This document shows, piece by piece, positions 53,147 through 62,730 of a stretch of 64,000 nt of DNA (position 1 is its first letter; each line of letters opens with the position of its first letter). Both the position numbers and the translations under genes were made by a program. The notes under the pieces are model-generated. The model was not told where the DNA came from. It made no database searches and worked only from the letters and a program-made list of their open reading frames with translations. Source of the DNA: Burkholderiales bacterium (GTDB taxonomy: Bacteria; Pseudomonadota; Gammaproteobacteria; Burkholderiales; Burkholderiaceae_B). The stretch spans positions 23,593 to 87,592 of the forward strand of contig JAJTEM010000007.1 in the NCBI GenBank assembly GCA_021299735.1. The letters run 5' to 3'.

Positions 53147-53994
53147 GATATTGCCTCCTCTGCTTTCGAAAGAAGAATCAAATACCCTTCTGATCGGCTG
53201 GTAACCCCCATGGGTTTGATGTCTAACTGCAACAGCGCTGCGTCGCACTGAATCAACTCACTGAATTCACCGGTTGCGTCCGACATCAAATAATTGTCAA
53301 GCTGTGAGCGCAAAGGTTCGGGCAAACAGTCTATGGAGCCACCGAGTAGTTCGGCTTCTTTACATCCTAAAAACAAACAGGCATTTTTATTCATCCAGAC
53401 CAGTTCACCCGCTGTATCAATACCCAACACGCCCAGGGGCAGGTGATCAATAATTTCCTGCATCACGCACGCCACTGAGCTGTCTCGGCGTATTCTCATG
53501 TTTCTGGCATGTAACTCCTGCTCAAGCACATGGTTCAGTTGCAGTAAATCTGCATTCACTTTTTCAATTTCATGGTGAAGCCGCTGATTCTGAGCCTCGA
53601 TCTCAAAACGATGAAAGGCTTCGCGAATATTTGCCCGAAGTTGCCCATCGTCCCACGGCTTTGTTAAAAACTTGTAAATTGCACCTTCATTAATCGCTTC
53701 AGTAACAGCACCAACCTCGGTGTAACCTGACAGCATCAATCGAACGGTATTCGGGTAACTGCGCTTCACTTCGCTTAAAAACACCGTGCCATTTTTTTCG
53801 GGCATGCGCTGATCCGAAAGCACGACTTCAATTGGATTGTTGGCAAGAATTTCAAAGGCCTGATTCACAGACTTCGCTGTGTAAAGTGTGTACCCGTCTC
53901 TACGCAACACCCTCACCAAGGCGTTCAGTACATTTTCCTCGTCATCCACCAAAAGCAAATGCTGGGATTTAACTTGGGCAACAGGCTGGTTCAC
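53143..53994 (-). CDS. Response regulator with PAS-like output domain
   Basis: A 283-aa protein. The receiver (about 12-130) has LLLVDDEENVLNALVRVLRRDGY, phospho-acceptor in VVLSDQRMPEKNG and YKFLTKPWDDGQLRANI. A coiled-coil stretch (about 130-170) leads to a PAS-like domain (about 175-280, HLPLGVLGIDTAGELVWMNKNACLFLGCKEAEL). There is no DNA-binding or enzymatic output. The GTG start at 53994 has AGGGGTGA upstream, 3 bp after the kinase gene. Confidence 0.88.
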   Translation of the reverse strand: MNQPVAQVKSQHLLLVDDEENVLNALVRVLRRDGYTLYTAKSVNQAFEILANNPIEVVLSDQRMPEKNGTVFLSEVKRSYPNTVRLMLSGYTEVGAVTEAINEGAIYKFLTKPWDDGQLRANIREAFHRFEIEAQNQRLHHEIEKVNADLLQLNHVLEQELHARNMRIRRDSSVACVMQEIIDHLPLGVLGIDTAGELVWMNKNACLFLGCKEAELLGGSIDCLPEPLRSQLDNYLMSDATGEFSELIQCDAALLQLDIKPMGVTSRSEGYLILLSKAEEAIS

Positions 53995-53997
53995 GAT

Positions 53998-54879
53998 TCA
54001 CCCCTGTACAGGCTGATTGATCGGCAACACAACAGTGAAGGTGGTTCCAACACCGGTTTCGCTTTGAACTTCTATTCGACCACCATGTTTTTTTACAATG
54101 CCATAGCTCAAAGACAAGCCAAGACCTGTGCCTTTGCCCACCGGCTTTGTCGTGTAGAAGGGATCGAAAATGCGGGAGAGGTTCTCCTGTGGTATTCCAC
54201 AACCATTGTCTGAAACACTCACATAAACATGGGTGTCGTCAGCCCATGTTTTGATGAGGATCCTGCCGTCTTTTTGAATGGCATGTGCAGCATTGATCAA
54301 CAGGTTCATGAAGATTTGATTAATCTGCGAAGCAAGGCAATTGATCTCAGGAAGCGGGCCGTAATCCCGTTCGACAACCGCCTTGTATTTCAACTCGTTG
54401 TTCACCATGTTAAGCGTAGATTCCAACCCCTTGTGCAGGTCGGTGACCACCCATTCACCATGGTCAACATGAGAAAAATCTTTTAAATCCTGGACGATGC
54501 GACGAACACGAGCAATCCCATCCTGACTTTCATCAAGAAGTTGAATAACATCGTTCTGAAGATAATCAAGATCAACTTCATTGCAGTATTGGCGGGCCTG
54601 CTCAAGCTTTTCAAGATCCAAACCAACGGCTTTAAAACGATTGATTACGGAAAGGAGATCGTTTACGTATCCCTTTAATGAGTAGAGATTGGAGCTTACA
54701 AAACCGATTGGATTGTTGATTTCATGGGCAACTCCAGCGGCCAAAGACCCAATGGAGGCCATCTTCTCGCTCTGGAGAAGTTGATGTTGGGCTTGCTCAA
54801 GCTTTTGTATTAATTCAGCCTGTTTTTCACCACCGCCAAGGACTGGCTGGGGTATTGAAAACAATTGAGAATCCCGCAT
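53998..54879 (-). CDS. Soluble sensor histidine kinase
   Basis: A 293-aa kinase without membrane helices. It starts with a short coiled coil (ELIQKLEQAQHQLLQSEKMASIGSLA), then the phospho-acceptor box GVAHEINNPIGFV (about 49-61). The ATPase domain has NLLINAAHAIQ, VSDNGCGIP and GTGLGLSLSYGIVKKHGG. No sensing domain precedes the kinase core, so the input probably comes from a partner protein. I chose the ATG at 54879 (GGGGAG upstream) over a TTG at 54897. It is the first gene of the operon HK - REC-PAS - HDOD - REC-HD-GYP. Confidence 0.9.
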   Translation of the reverse strand: MRDSQLFSIPQPVLGGGEKQAELIQKLEQAQHQLLQSEKMASIGSLAAGVAHEINNPIGFVSSNLYSLKGYVNDLLSVINRFKAVGLDLEKLEQARQYCNEVDLDYLQNDVIQLLDESQDGIARVRRIVQDLKDFSHVDHGEWVVTDLHKGLESTLNMVNNELKYKAVVERDYGPLPEINCLASQINQIFMNLLINAAHAIQKDGRILIKTWADDTHVYVSVSDNGCGIPQENLSRIFDPFYTTKPVGKGTGLGLSLSYGIVKKHGGRIEVQSETGVGTTFTVVLPINQPVQG

Positions 54880-54978
54880 ACCGCTCTCCCCGCCCAAGTT
54901 AGGGTATCTACCTTTCTAACCTTATTGGGTTTAACGGCAGGAATTTTGAAAAGTTAAATATAATTTTTCAATTATTTA

Positions 54979-55797
54979 TCATTTAAAGAATTTGCCGAAC
55001 TCCACGGGGTCGTGCGCACAAAACAGCTCAACTTCATCGCCACTGCTTTTTACCAATTCCCTTAAACGCACTTGCGTAGCCAATCGCTCGGCCGGCAAGG
55101 TTTGAAGCAGTTTTTCAAAAAACGCCACGCCAGCGGGCATTGGGTCTTCATGCTTTACGGCCACTTCACTTCGATGAAAATAGGCATCGCCACAATGCAG
55201 CAACCACTTGTTGCCGTTCTTCACCGCCACACCCACATGGCCGCGTGTGTGCCCAATCAAAGGCACCATGAGTAATTCAATGCCTGCTATTGGGCGAATG
55301 GCCTGGAAACCAAACCATGTTTCAGTGGCTTGGTGGTGAATAGTCCACTTGGGTTTGTGTTCGAACTGTGCCTTTCTAAAACGCAAGGAATCACGCAGGC
55401 TTGGCTTTAGTGCATGGCGGTGCTCGGGCTCAAACACATGCACTTGCGCATCGGGAAAATCGCTCAATCCGCCTGCATGGTCCAAGTCTAGGTGAGTAGG
55501 CACAATGTGCTTTACATCCCAAGCCTTGAACCCCAAACCCATTAGCTGTTCCACCGCAGTTTCTTCCATCTTCAGTTGCGGTGCCAACATCGCCACAAAC
55601 CCGGCACCCAAACGGCGGTTGGGCTCCATGACATCGCCAGTGCCCAAGCCAGTGTCCACCAGAATGAGCCCCTGCTCGCTTTCAACCAGCAAGCAGTGGC
55701 AAACCATGTTCGCCCGTTCAAAAAAACCACCGCTGCCATTGATTAATCGCTTGCAAATTGGGCACATGGTGCCGCAATTCAGGTGGTGAATTTTCAT
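54979..55797 (-). CDS. Metallo-beta-lactamase-fold hydrolase
   Basis: A 272-aa MBL-fold enzyme. The zinc motif is THLDLDHAGGL (H-x-D-x-D-H variant), with later ligands in LIGHTRGHVGV and LLHCGDAYFH. An N-terminal cluster CPICKRLINGSGG is unusual and may bind metal. The fold includes lactonases and other hydrolases, and the substrate is not known. The ATG at 55797 gives MKIHHLNCGTM. It is 40 bp downstream of the LysR gene on the same strand, so it may be regulated with it. Confidence 0.85.
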   Translation of the reverse strand: MKIHHLNCGTMCPICKRLINGSGGFFERANMVCHCLLVESEQGLILVDTGLGTGDVMEPNRRLGAGFVAMLAPQLKMEETAVEQLMGLGFKAWDVKHIVPTHLDLDHAGGLSDFPDAQVHVFEPEHRHALKPSLRDSLRFRKAQFEHKPKWTIHHQATETWFGFQAIRPIAGIELLMVPLIGHTRGHVGVAVKNGNKWLLHCGDAYFHRSEVAVKHEDPMPAGVAFFEKLLQTLPAERLATQVRLRELVKSSGDEVELFCAHDPVEFGKFFK

Positions 55798-55837
55798 GGT
55801 GTGTGTTCCGTTTGGTAGCGATGGTGATTGGTGTAGT

Positions 55838-56695
55838 TTAAATTGGGTTGCCGATTTCCTGAACCAGCAATTCAGCAAAATAATCGCAAGGCGGGCGCTT
55901 TGATTTTAAACTTCGGGACAACACAACCTCTACAGGCTGCAAGGGCGGCAGGCCTTCCGCAGCCCCCAGCCGAACCAGGTGAGCAGGCATGCCGCACTGA
56001 GCCAAAGGCGCAATTGCCAGCCCTGCATCGACCATACTGACCAAGCCTTGCACAGCAGGGCTTTCATACGACATGCGATACGGAATTTTTGCCTGTTGCA
56101 GTGCCTTCAGCGCATGTGCACGCGCAGTGCTGCCCTCGCCAAACACAGCAAGTGGTAATGGGCGTTCCTTCCAAATGTTTTTGTTGCTTGGCGAACCCGC
56201 CCACACCAGGGGTTCCATGCGCAACAGCACACCCGGGCAACCCTTGGTTCGGGTAATTACAGCCAAGTCTACATCGTTGTCTTTCACCATTTGCGCAATA
56301 TGGTGGCTGGGTCGCCCTACCACCTGAATTTCTACGCGGGGATAAGTTGCAGAAAATTTGCGCAAAACCGGAGGCAACAAGGAAGAGGCATAGTCATCAG
56401 GCACACCGATACTGACCCGCCCGGTGACAGCAGGCCGGGTTAATTCAGCAAAGGCCTCATCCCGCAAGGCGAGCATTTGCCTGGCGTAGCCCAGCAGAGT
56501 GTGACCCTCTGCTGTTAACTCAAGATTGCGTGTATCGCGTAAAAAAAGGGGCTTGCCCAACAGTCCTTCAAGCGCCTTGATTTGCATACTGACTGCGGAA
56601 GGCGAACGGTGTACCAGGGCGGCCCCCCCGGCAAAGCTGCCAGAATCGGCCACCGCCACCAACATTGCCAAGGCATCCAGATCAAGTTTCTTCAT
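55838..56695 (-). CDS. LysR-family transcriptional regulator
   Basis: A 285-aa LysR regulator. It has an N-terminal winged HTH (about 3-60, LAMLVAVADSGSFAGGAALVHRSPSAVSMQIKALEGLLGKPLF) and a C-terminal effector domain with the periplasmic-binding-protein fold (about 80-280, VSIGVPDDYASSLLPPVLRKF). It is divergent from a LysE-type exporter, which such regulators often control in response to the exported amino acid. I chose the ATG at 56695; the frame continues to a TTG at 56725. Confidence 0.93.
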   Translation of the reverse strand: MKKLDLDALAMLVAVADSGSFAGGAALVHRSPSAVSMQIKALEGLLGKPLFLRDTRNLELTAEGHTLLGYARQMLALRDEAFAELTRPAVTGRVSIGVPDDYASSLLPPVLRKFSATYPRVEIQVVGRPSHHIAQMVKDNDVDLAVITRTKGCPGVLLRMEPLVWAGSPSNKNIWKERPLPLAVFGEGSTARAHALKALQQAKIPYRMSYESPAVQGLVSMVDAGLAIAPLAQCGMPAHLVRLGAAEGLPPLQPVEVVLSRSLKSKRPPCDYFAELLVQEIGNPI

Positions 56696-56698
56696 TTC

Positions 56699-56713
56699 AT
56701 CAGTTTTTCTGAT
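56699..56713. promoter_or_regulatory. Inverted repeats in the LysR/LysE divergent promoter region
   Basis: ATCAG-N5-CTGAT at 56699-56713, and a second pair TTCGT-N3-ACGAA at 56731-56743. Both are AT-rich, in the 104-bp gap between the divergent genes. LysR-family sites often have this form. They are candidates only. Confidence 0.4.
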
Positions 56714-56799
56714 TAATACATTCAATTTAATTCGTTTTACGAAATTTATCCAGCATTCAATAATTCTTTTCGCGATTCAACCAACAAGGAATGTTCGCA

Positions 56800-57435
56800 G
56801 TGCACGACTTGAATTCCCTTTATGCTTTTCTGGTAGTTGGCGGTTTGTTGTCCATCACGCCGGGGCCAAACATGATCTATGTGATATCGCGCTCAATTAC
56901 ACAAGGGCGGCGTGCCGGGCTTACCTCGCTGGGTGGTGTGGTGGTGGGGTATCTGTTTTATATGTTTGGCGCAGCATTTGGAATTACTGCATTTTTCAAA
57001 ACACAGCCGCATGCTGCACAAATTTTGAGTGCCTGCGGCGCGGTGTACATGGGATGGCTTGGCTGGAATGCCATTCGCCCCGGCGGCCGCTCACCGCTAG
57101 AAATTCGCGAACAGTTGCCACAAGAACCTGCGGTTAAACTATTTGCCATGGGCGCTACCACCAGCCTGCTTAACCCCAAACTGGCATTGATATTTTTAAC
57201 CCTGCTGCCACAATTTATTGATGAATCAAAAGGCCAAGTGCTGCAACAATCCCTGTTTTACGGCGGCTTGTTAATTGCAATGTTTGCTGGTGTGAATGCG
57301 GGGATGGCTATTTTTTCAGGCAGCATGGCCACATTTCTTGCACGTAAACCCACATGGCTTCTGGCACAACGCCTGCTGATGGGAATTACCTTGCTCGCTT
57401 TGAGCGCTGAGATGGCAATACAGGCCTTGGGTTGA
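56800..57435 (+). CDS. LysE-family amino-acid exporter
   Basis: A 211-aa membrane protein with about six helices, of the LysE/RhtB superfamily. The diagnostic first helix is LYAFLVVGGLLSITPGPNMIYVISRSITQGRRAGL, followed by SLGGVVVGYLFYMFGAAFG. I prefer the GTG at 56800 because AAGGA lies 9 nt upstream; an ATG at 56791 directly touches the same AGGA and is too close. The substrate is probably a small amino acid or homoserine-like compound, judged by family only. Confidence 0.9.
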   Translation: MHDLNSLYAFLVVGGLLSITPGPNMIYVISRSITQGRRAGLTSLGGVVVGYLFYMFGAAFGITAFFKTQPHAAQILSACGAVYMGWLGWNAIRPGGRSPLEIREQLPQEPAVKLFAMGATTSLLNPKLALIFLTLLPQFIDESKGQVLQQSLFYGGLLIAMFAGVNAGMAIFSGSMATFLARKPTWLLAQRLLMGITLLALSAEMAIQALG

Positions 57436-57475
57436 TATGCTTGGGTTGTTGTAAAAGTTTCACCCAAGGAATTCA

Positions 57476-58102
57476 ATGATGTCTGAAGCGGCCATGCCCC
57501 TCTTTCCGCTTGCCACGGTGCTGTACCCCCAGGGTGTTTTAAATCTTCAAATTTTCGAGGTTCGTTACCTCGATTTAATGAAGAAATGCCTTCGAGACAA
57601 CTCGCCCTTTGGCATCATCAGCCTTTTGGATGGCAATGAAGTGCGCCGCCCGGATGAAAAAATTCATCTTGCCAAATTTGGCACACTGGTGAATATTGAA
57701 AAACATGAATTCATTAGCCCCACCCTGATTGAAATGTCGGCTGTGGGCAACCAGCGCTTTAAGTTGCTGAGCGCCACCCAAGAAAAAAACGGTTTGTGGA
57801 TTGGGAATATTCAAGTACTCCCTGCAGACCCAGTGGTAGAAATTCCAGACTACCTGCAAGGCAGCGCGAATGCGCTGGCGCGCCTGATCAATTCCATTGA
57901 TGAGCGGGGATTGAGCGAAGAACAATTGCCATTTCGAAAGCCCTACAAACTGATGGATTGCGGCTGGGTGGCCAACCGCTGGTGCGAACTGCTGCCTTTG
58001 GACAAATCAATGAAACTGCAACTGCTTGCATTGGACAACCCTTTGCTGCGGCTGGAATTAATCGACGACACATTGGCAGCGCAGGGTTTGCTCAAAAGTT
58101 GA
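57476..58102 (+). CDS. Lon-protease substrate-binding-domain-like protein
   Basis: A 208-aa single-domain protein like the N-terminal domain of Lon without ATPase or protease parts. Segments: MPLFPLATVLYPQGVLNLQIFEVRYLDLMKKCL at the start, and LEFFRxx-like EIPDYLQGSANALARL later. Proteins of this type are common in betaproteobacteria; the role is unclear, perhaps substrate capture. AAGGA lies just upstream. Confidence 0.88.
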   Translation: MMSEAAMPLFPLATVLYPQGVLNLQIFEVRYLDLMKKCLRDNSPFGIISLLDGNEVRRPDEKIHLAKFGTLVNIEKHEFISPTLIEMSAVGNQRFKLLSATQEKNGLWIGNIQVLPADPVVEIPDYLQGSANALARLINSIDERGLSEEQLPFRKPYKLMDCGWVANRWCELLPLDKSMKLQLLALDNPLLRLELIDDTLAAQGLLKS

Positions 58103-58231
58103 CCAAATTTGCGAAGCGGCCTACCACCACAGGGTACACTCCAAGCGCAACAGCCTGCCCGGGTTTTAGACAAGGCCCTCTGCAGATGCGGTATTTACAA
58201 TCTGCACGGGGCCACCATTGATTTTCTTTAC

Positions 58232-58273
58232 TTTTCCTTTAAAAACCCTGAAAATCGAAAAGTCAAAGGAAAA
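58232..58273 (+). promoter_or_regulatory. Inverted repeat that would hide the ribosome binding site of the nucleotidyltransferase gene
   Basis: Arms TTTTCCTTT (58232-58240) and AAAGGAAAA (58265-58273) with a 24-nt loop. The second arm is the AAAGGA ribosome binding site for the ATG at 58277. If the stem forms in mRNA, it would block translation. Confidence 0.45.
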
Positions 58274-58276
58274 ATC

Positions 58277-59293
58277 ATGAAATACAAAGAGTTAGACAAT
58301 AATCAAGTCAGACTTTTGACCGATATTCGTCAAACGTACCAAACCTTTCTCGACACCAAGGAAGAATTGTTACGTTTCAAAGGTTCAATGAAATGGAAAA
58401 CAACTGACTCGGGCACCTATTTGATCAGGGTGCTTGACAGCCGAGGGACTGAAAAATCACTCGGAAAAAAAGACACTGAGAAAGAAACAATTTTCGAGAA
58501 CTTCAACGCTGGAAAGGCCAAAGCGCAAGCACGCCTGGAAACACTCAAAGTATCACTTGCCAGAATGTCTGGTATGGCAAAAGCCGCAGACCTTGGCCGA
58601 TTGCCTGCGATTGTCGGAAAAATTTTGCGGAAGCTGGATGATGAACAGCTTCTGGGCGAACATATCATGGTGGTGGGTACACATGCCCTTTATGCGTACG
58701 AAGCAGTTGCTGGAGTGCAATTTGATTCTGAAATGCTCGCCACTGCAGATGTCGACTTGCTGATCGATTCACGCAAACAACTCAAGCTAATGATTACTGA
58801 CGCTGCGATCGAAGAATCAGGCATTCTGGGTGTGCTGTGTAAAGCCGACAAAACTTTCAAGAAGCTACGTACGCAAACCTACACTGCTGCCAATAATCAA
58901 GGCTTCATGGTCGATCTGATCAAACCCGCACTAAACCCACCATGGAAAAAAGATGCGCTGCAGAATCCTGATGACAATGACCTGAGCCCTGTGGAAGTAC
59001 CCAATCTTGAATGGCTGCTTTCCTCACAACGCTTCAATTCAATCGTTCTGGATACTGCGGGAATACCAGCAAAAATGGTTTGCCCTGACCCAAGGGCATT
59101 TGCTGTTCACAAAAAATGGATATCCACACAAGCTGGGCGAGAAGCAGAAAAAAAATCCCGTGATTCATTCCAAGCCCAAGCGGTAATTGAACTCACCGCA
59201 TCTAAATTTCCACACCTACCGTTGAGAAAATCAGAATTAAGCTACTTTCCAATGAATGTGCTGGAACACAGCAAATTTGATTTTGATTTGTGA
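58277..59293 (+). CDS. GSU2403-type nucleotidyltransferase-fold protein
   Basis: A 338-aa protein. An N-terminal helical region (about 1-110; DIRQTYQTFLDTKEELLRF) leads to a nucleotidyltransferase-like core (about 125-230). The core has GEHIMVVGTHALYAYEAVAG and the acidic ATADVDLLIDS, in the style of the NTP_transf_8 family. Then comes a C-terminal region with PDPRAFAVHKKWIS. The reaction is unknown; relatives of this fold include minimal nucleotidyltransferases and antitoxin-like proteins, but no partner toxin is next to it. The ATG at 58277 has AAAGGA upstream. The 174-bp gap before it holds an inverted repeat. Confidence 0.72.
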   Translation: MKYKELDNNQVRLLTDIRQTYQTFLDTKEELLRFKGSMKWKTTDSGTYLIRVLDSRGTEKSLGKKDTEKETIFENFNAGKAKAQARLETLKVSLARMSGMAKAADLGRLPAIVGKILRKLDDEQLLGEHIMVVGTHALYAYEAVAGVQFDSEMLATADVDLLIDSRKQLKLMITDAAIEESGILGVLCKADKTFKKLRTQTYTAANNQGFMVDLIKPALNPPWKKDALQNPDDNDLSPVEVPNLEWLLSSQRFNSIVLDTAGIPAKMVCPDPRAFAVHKKWISTQAGREAEKKSRDSFQAQAVIELTASKFPHLPLRKSELSYFPMNVLEHSKFDFDL

Positions 59294-59339
59294 AGCATCC
59301 CCATTGGGCCCAACAGCTGGCGAAACATGATTACATTCA

Positions 59340-60623
59340 TCAACCCGTAGCTGCCCCATACAGCCAACGTAGCACGCCCTGCCCCGCGGCCATTCCTGTT
59401 GCAAAACAGGCAGTGAGCAAATACCCGCCAGTGGGTGCTTCCCAATCCAGCATTTCGCCTGCCACAAAGCTACCTGGCTTGTTCACCAGCATGTAATCGT
59501 TGTTCAGGCTTTCAAAGCGCACACCACCAGCAGTGCTAATGGCTTCATCAATTGGGCGCGCGGCATGCACCGTGATTGGCAAGGCTTTGATGGTTGAAAC
59601 CAGTTTGTGGGAATTCTTGAAATCCTCCTTGCTCAACACTTCATGCAACAAAGCCAACTTCACACCCGCAATGCCCATTTTGTTTTTGAAGTAGGCCGGT
59701 AAAGACTGACTGCTGCGTGCCAAGCCGGCCACCTCGGCTTGAACACGATCAATACTTCGACCAGGCAACAAATCAAGCGTAAAAGTTGCATGGCCTTGGG
59801 CATTCAGGCGTTGGCGAATTTCACGTGAAAACGCATACACAAGGCTTCCTTCCACACCATGTTCACCAATAACCATTTCACCTTGCCGCTCGGTTTCTTG
59901 ACCTTGCAAATTGGTGAACTTCAAAGCGACCGATTTTAAAGGCGAACCTGCAAATTTTTCCTTCAAGTAATCGCTCCACTTCACCTCGAACCCACAATTG
60001 GCGCTTTCAAGTTCAACCACTTCAATGCCAGCACTTCGAAGCCAAGGCACCCAGGCACCATCGGAACCCAGCTTGGGCCAGCTTGCACCACCGAGCGCCA
60101 ACACAGTGGCTGTGGGCGAAAATTCAAAGGGGCCATTCGGTGTTTCAAACTGCAATTGCCCATTCGCACCCCAGCCAAGCCACCTGTGGCGAACATGCAT
60201 ACGCACGCCCTTGCCGCGCAGGCGGTGCAACCACGCCCGCAACAACGGTGCTGCTTTCATTTCTTTCGGAAACACGCGGCCAGAAGTGCCCACAAACGTT
60301 TCAATACCCAAACCATGTACCCATTCGCAGAGTTGGTCAGGGGGCAACAAATTGAGCGTGGTTTGCAAATTGTTTTGCCTCTCCGCATAGCGGGTACAAA
60401 ACCTTGAATAATCTTCACTGTGGGTAATGTTCAAACCACCAATGCCAGCCAGCAAAAATTTGCGCCCAAATGATGGCATGGAGTCAAACACATCCACTTG
60501 TATGCCCGCGTTACCAAGCACCTCGGCGGCCATCAAGCCTGCTGGGCCACCGCCAATAATCGCCACTGACTTGGCCACAGATTTATTCGCAGCAACACGT
60601 TGTTGTAAATCGTCAGGGTTCAT
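59340..60623 (-). CDS. HI0933-like NAD(P)/FAD-dependent oxidoreductase
   Basis: A 427-aa flavoprotein of the HI0933/YhiN family. The FAD-binding motif VAIIGGGPAGLMAAEVLGNAG (about 18-38) and GRKFLLAGIGGLNITHSEDY (about 50-70) are clear. The end LVNKPGSFVAGEMLDWEAPTGGYLLTACFATGMAAGQG closes the Rossmann fold. Some relatives are linked to heavy-metal or tRNA work, but the reaction here is unknown. I chose the ATG at 60623; the frame is open further upstream. Confidence 0.9.
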   Translation of the reverse strand: MNPDDLQQRVAANKSVAKSVAIIGGGPAGLMAAEVLGNAGIQVDVFDSMPSFGRKFLLAGIGGLNITHSEDYSRFCTRYAERQNNLQTTLNLLPPDQLCEWVHGLGIETFVGTSGRVFPKEMKAAPLLRAWLHRLRGKGVRMHVRHRWLGWGANGQLQFETPNGPFEFSPTATVLALGGASWPKLGSDGAWVPWLRSAGIEVVELESANCGFEVKWSDYLKEKFAGSPLKSVALKFTNLQGQETERQGEMVIGEHGVEGSLVYAFSREIRQRLNAQGHATFTLDLLPGRSIDRVQAEVAGLARSSQSLPAYFKNKMGIAGVKLALLHEVLSKEDFKNSHKLVSTIKALPITVHAARPIDEAISTAGGVRFESLNNDYMLVNKPGSFVAGEMLDWEAPTGGYLLTACFATGMAAGQGVLRWLYGAATG

Positions 60624-60676
60624 TGAATTGCAAGGCGGATTTGACACGGATTGGGCACGAATTGGGCAGTGAATAA

Positions 60677-60701
60677 GGCATGGCCGATTATATGCCATGC
60701 C
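60677..60701. repeat. Hairpins downstream of kup
   Basis: GGCATGGC (60677-60684) pairs with GCCATGCC (60694-60701), 9-nt loop. A second hairpin CCGGG-CGAA-CCCGG follows at 60708-60721. Both lie between kup and the flavoprotein gene on the minus strand. There is no long T-run, so termination may be partial. Confidence 0.5.
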
Positions 60702-60742
60702 AGCAACCCGGGCGAACCCGGATCACGTTCGAGCCTACCGTA

Positions 60743-62632
60743 TCAAATTTGCACCCGGGTACCCAACTCCACTACGGCATTCGAAGGTAACCTGAAGAAA
60801 TCGACCACACCACCTGCGTTTCGGCTCATGGCTGCAAACAAATGCTCCCGCCACTTGACCATGCCCGAACCCGCCGTGGGCACCACAGTTTCACGGCTTA
60901 GAAAATAGGTGGTTTCGAAAAGTGAAATTTTTAGGCCCACTTCATCAGTCAACTCCAGGGCCTTGGGAATATCGGGCGTGTTCATGAAACCGTAGCGCAC
61001 TGTAACCTGCCAAAAGCCGCGGCTTAACGACTGCACCTCAACCCGGTTCGCCTCACCAACCCACGGTACACTTTCAAACACCACAGTCAGTATTACATTC
61101 GATGCATGCAGCACTTGGTTATGCTTCAAGTTGTGCAACAAAGCCATGGGTACTTTGGTAGGGTCAGCCACGGGGTACACAGCGGTGCGGTAAGCGCGAT
61201 TAATTTGGTCTACATTCAGCGTGGGCAGAAATTCCTTCAAATCAATGCCGTCTTTCTGAATGCTTTTCATCAAAAGTTTTCGGCCTCGCCACCAAGTAAC
61301 CATTACCACAAACAAAGCAAGGCCCAATACAATCGGGAACCAGCCACCATCGAACAATTTGAATGCGCAGCTGATTACCAACAGTAAATCAATCAGTAGG
61401 AAGAAAAAGGTAGAACCCACCGAAAGCCAGGCGGGCAAGCCCCAACTGTAGCGAATCACAAAGAAAGTTAGCATGGTGGTGATCAACATGGTCAAGGTCA
61501 CTGCAATACCATAGGCACCGGCCAGGTTTGATGAATTCTGAAACAACAACACTGCCAACAAAACACCGCCTAACAACAACCAATTCACGGCAGGCATGTA
61601 AATTTGGCCCGACTCTTTGGCCGAGGTGTATTGAATTTTCATGCGGGGCAGAAATCCCAATTGAATGGCTTGCTTGCTCATGGAATATGCACCGGAAATA
61701 ACGGCCTGCGACGCAATAATAGCTGCCATGGTGGCCAGGCAAAGCACTGGAATTACCCATGCATCGGGGAAGGAACGATAAAACGGATTTTCAATGGCCG
61801 CCGGGTTGGCAATCAGCAACGCCCCCTGCCCCAAATAATTCAAAGCCAAACAGGGAAACACCAAAAACGTCCAGGCCAGGCGAATCGGCTTCTTACCAAA
61901 GTGGCCCATGTCGGCATACAAGGCCTCGGCGCCAGTCAAGGCCAACACAATTGCACCGAAAGCAGCAAACAAATCCCAACCGCGATCCAAAACAAATTGA
62001 AAGCCGTTTAGCGGATTCAAGGCATAGAGAATTTCCGGTGCGCCAACAATATTGACCACACCCACTGCACCCAAGGTGGCAAACCACAAAACAATAATTG
62101 GTCCAAAAAAGCGGCCCACCACCGAAGTACCGTAACGCTGTACAGCAAAAAGGCCGATCAGAATCAATACACTGAGCGGGATAATATAAGGCGTCAAGGT
62201 GGGCGTAATCAGTGTAAGCCCCTCCATGGCACCCAACACTGAAATGGCTGGAGTAATTACGCTGTCCCCATAAAACAAAGTGGCGCCGAACACACCAATC
62301 AACAGGAGCATGGCTTTTAATTTCGGATTTTTGCGCACGGCTTGCGAAGCCAAAGCAGTCAGCGCCAAGCCACCGCCCTCACCATTGTTGTCGGCCTTTA
62401 AAATCAGGATCACGTACTTTAAAGTGACCACCAGCATTAGCGCCCAGAAAATAACCGAGATAGCGCCCGTGAGGTTTTCCGGGTTCAATGGCACGCCACT
62501 GTTCTCGCCAAACACCTCCTTCACGGTATACAGCGGGCTGGTGCCGATATCGCCATACACCACGCCGATGGCACCCAGTGTAAGTGCAGCCAGGCCGCCT
62601 TTGGTTTTACTTTGTGATTCGGATTTTTTCAT
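60743..62632 (-). CDS. kup: Potassium uptake protein Kup
   Basis: Low-affinity K+/H+ symporter. The 629-aa product has 12 membrane helices (about 15-450) and a cytoplasmic C-terminal domain. The start region [25 protein letters not shown] is the family signature, and [28 protein letters not shown] is a conserved pore helix. It lies 98 bp downstream of kdpE, the regulator of high-affinity K+ uptake, so K+ genes are clustered. Confidence 0.96.
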   Translation of the reverse strand: MKKSESQSKTKGGLAALTLGAIGVVYGDIGTSPLYTVKEVFGENSGVPLNPENLTGAISVIFWALMLVVTLKYVILILKADNNGEGGGLALTALASQAVRKNPKLKAMLLLIGVFGATLFYGDSVITPAISVLGAMEGLTLITPTLTPYIIPLSVLILIGLFAVQRYGTSVVGRFFGPIIVLWFATLGAVGVVNIVGAPEILYALNPLNGFQFVLDRGWDLFAAFGAIVLALTGAEALYADMGHFGKKPIRLAWTFLVFPCLALNYLGQGALLIANPAAIENPFYRSFPDAWVIPVLCLATMAAIIASQAVISGAYSMSKQAIQLGFLPRMKIQYTSAKESGQIYMPAVNWLLLGGVLLAVLLFQNSSNLAGAYGIAVTLTMLITTMLTFFVIRYSWGLPAWLSVGSTFFFLLIDLLLVISCAFKLFDGGWFPIVLGLALFVVMVTWWRGRKLLMKSIQKDGIDLKEFLPTLNVDQINRAYRTAVYPVADPTKVPMALLHNLKHNQVLHASNVILTVVFESVPWVGEANRVEVQSLSRGFWQVTVRYGFMNTPDIPKALELTDEVGLKISLFETTYFLSRETVVPTAGSGMVKWREHLFAAMSRNAGGVVDFFRLPSNAVVELGTRVQI

Positions 62633-62730
62633 GGGTGCAACGCTTTTGCAGTTTTAAAAACAGACTGCATCATGCGCTGCAACATATAAGGAAGTTATAA
62701 GGAAATCTGAGTGAACGGATAAGAAGAAGA

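Noticed and set aside
54938..54975. AT-rich inverted repeat TTGAAAA / TTTTCAA after the MBL-fold gene
   Set aside because: The stem is made only of weak pairs in AT-rich sequence, so chance is the simpler explanation.
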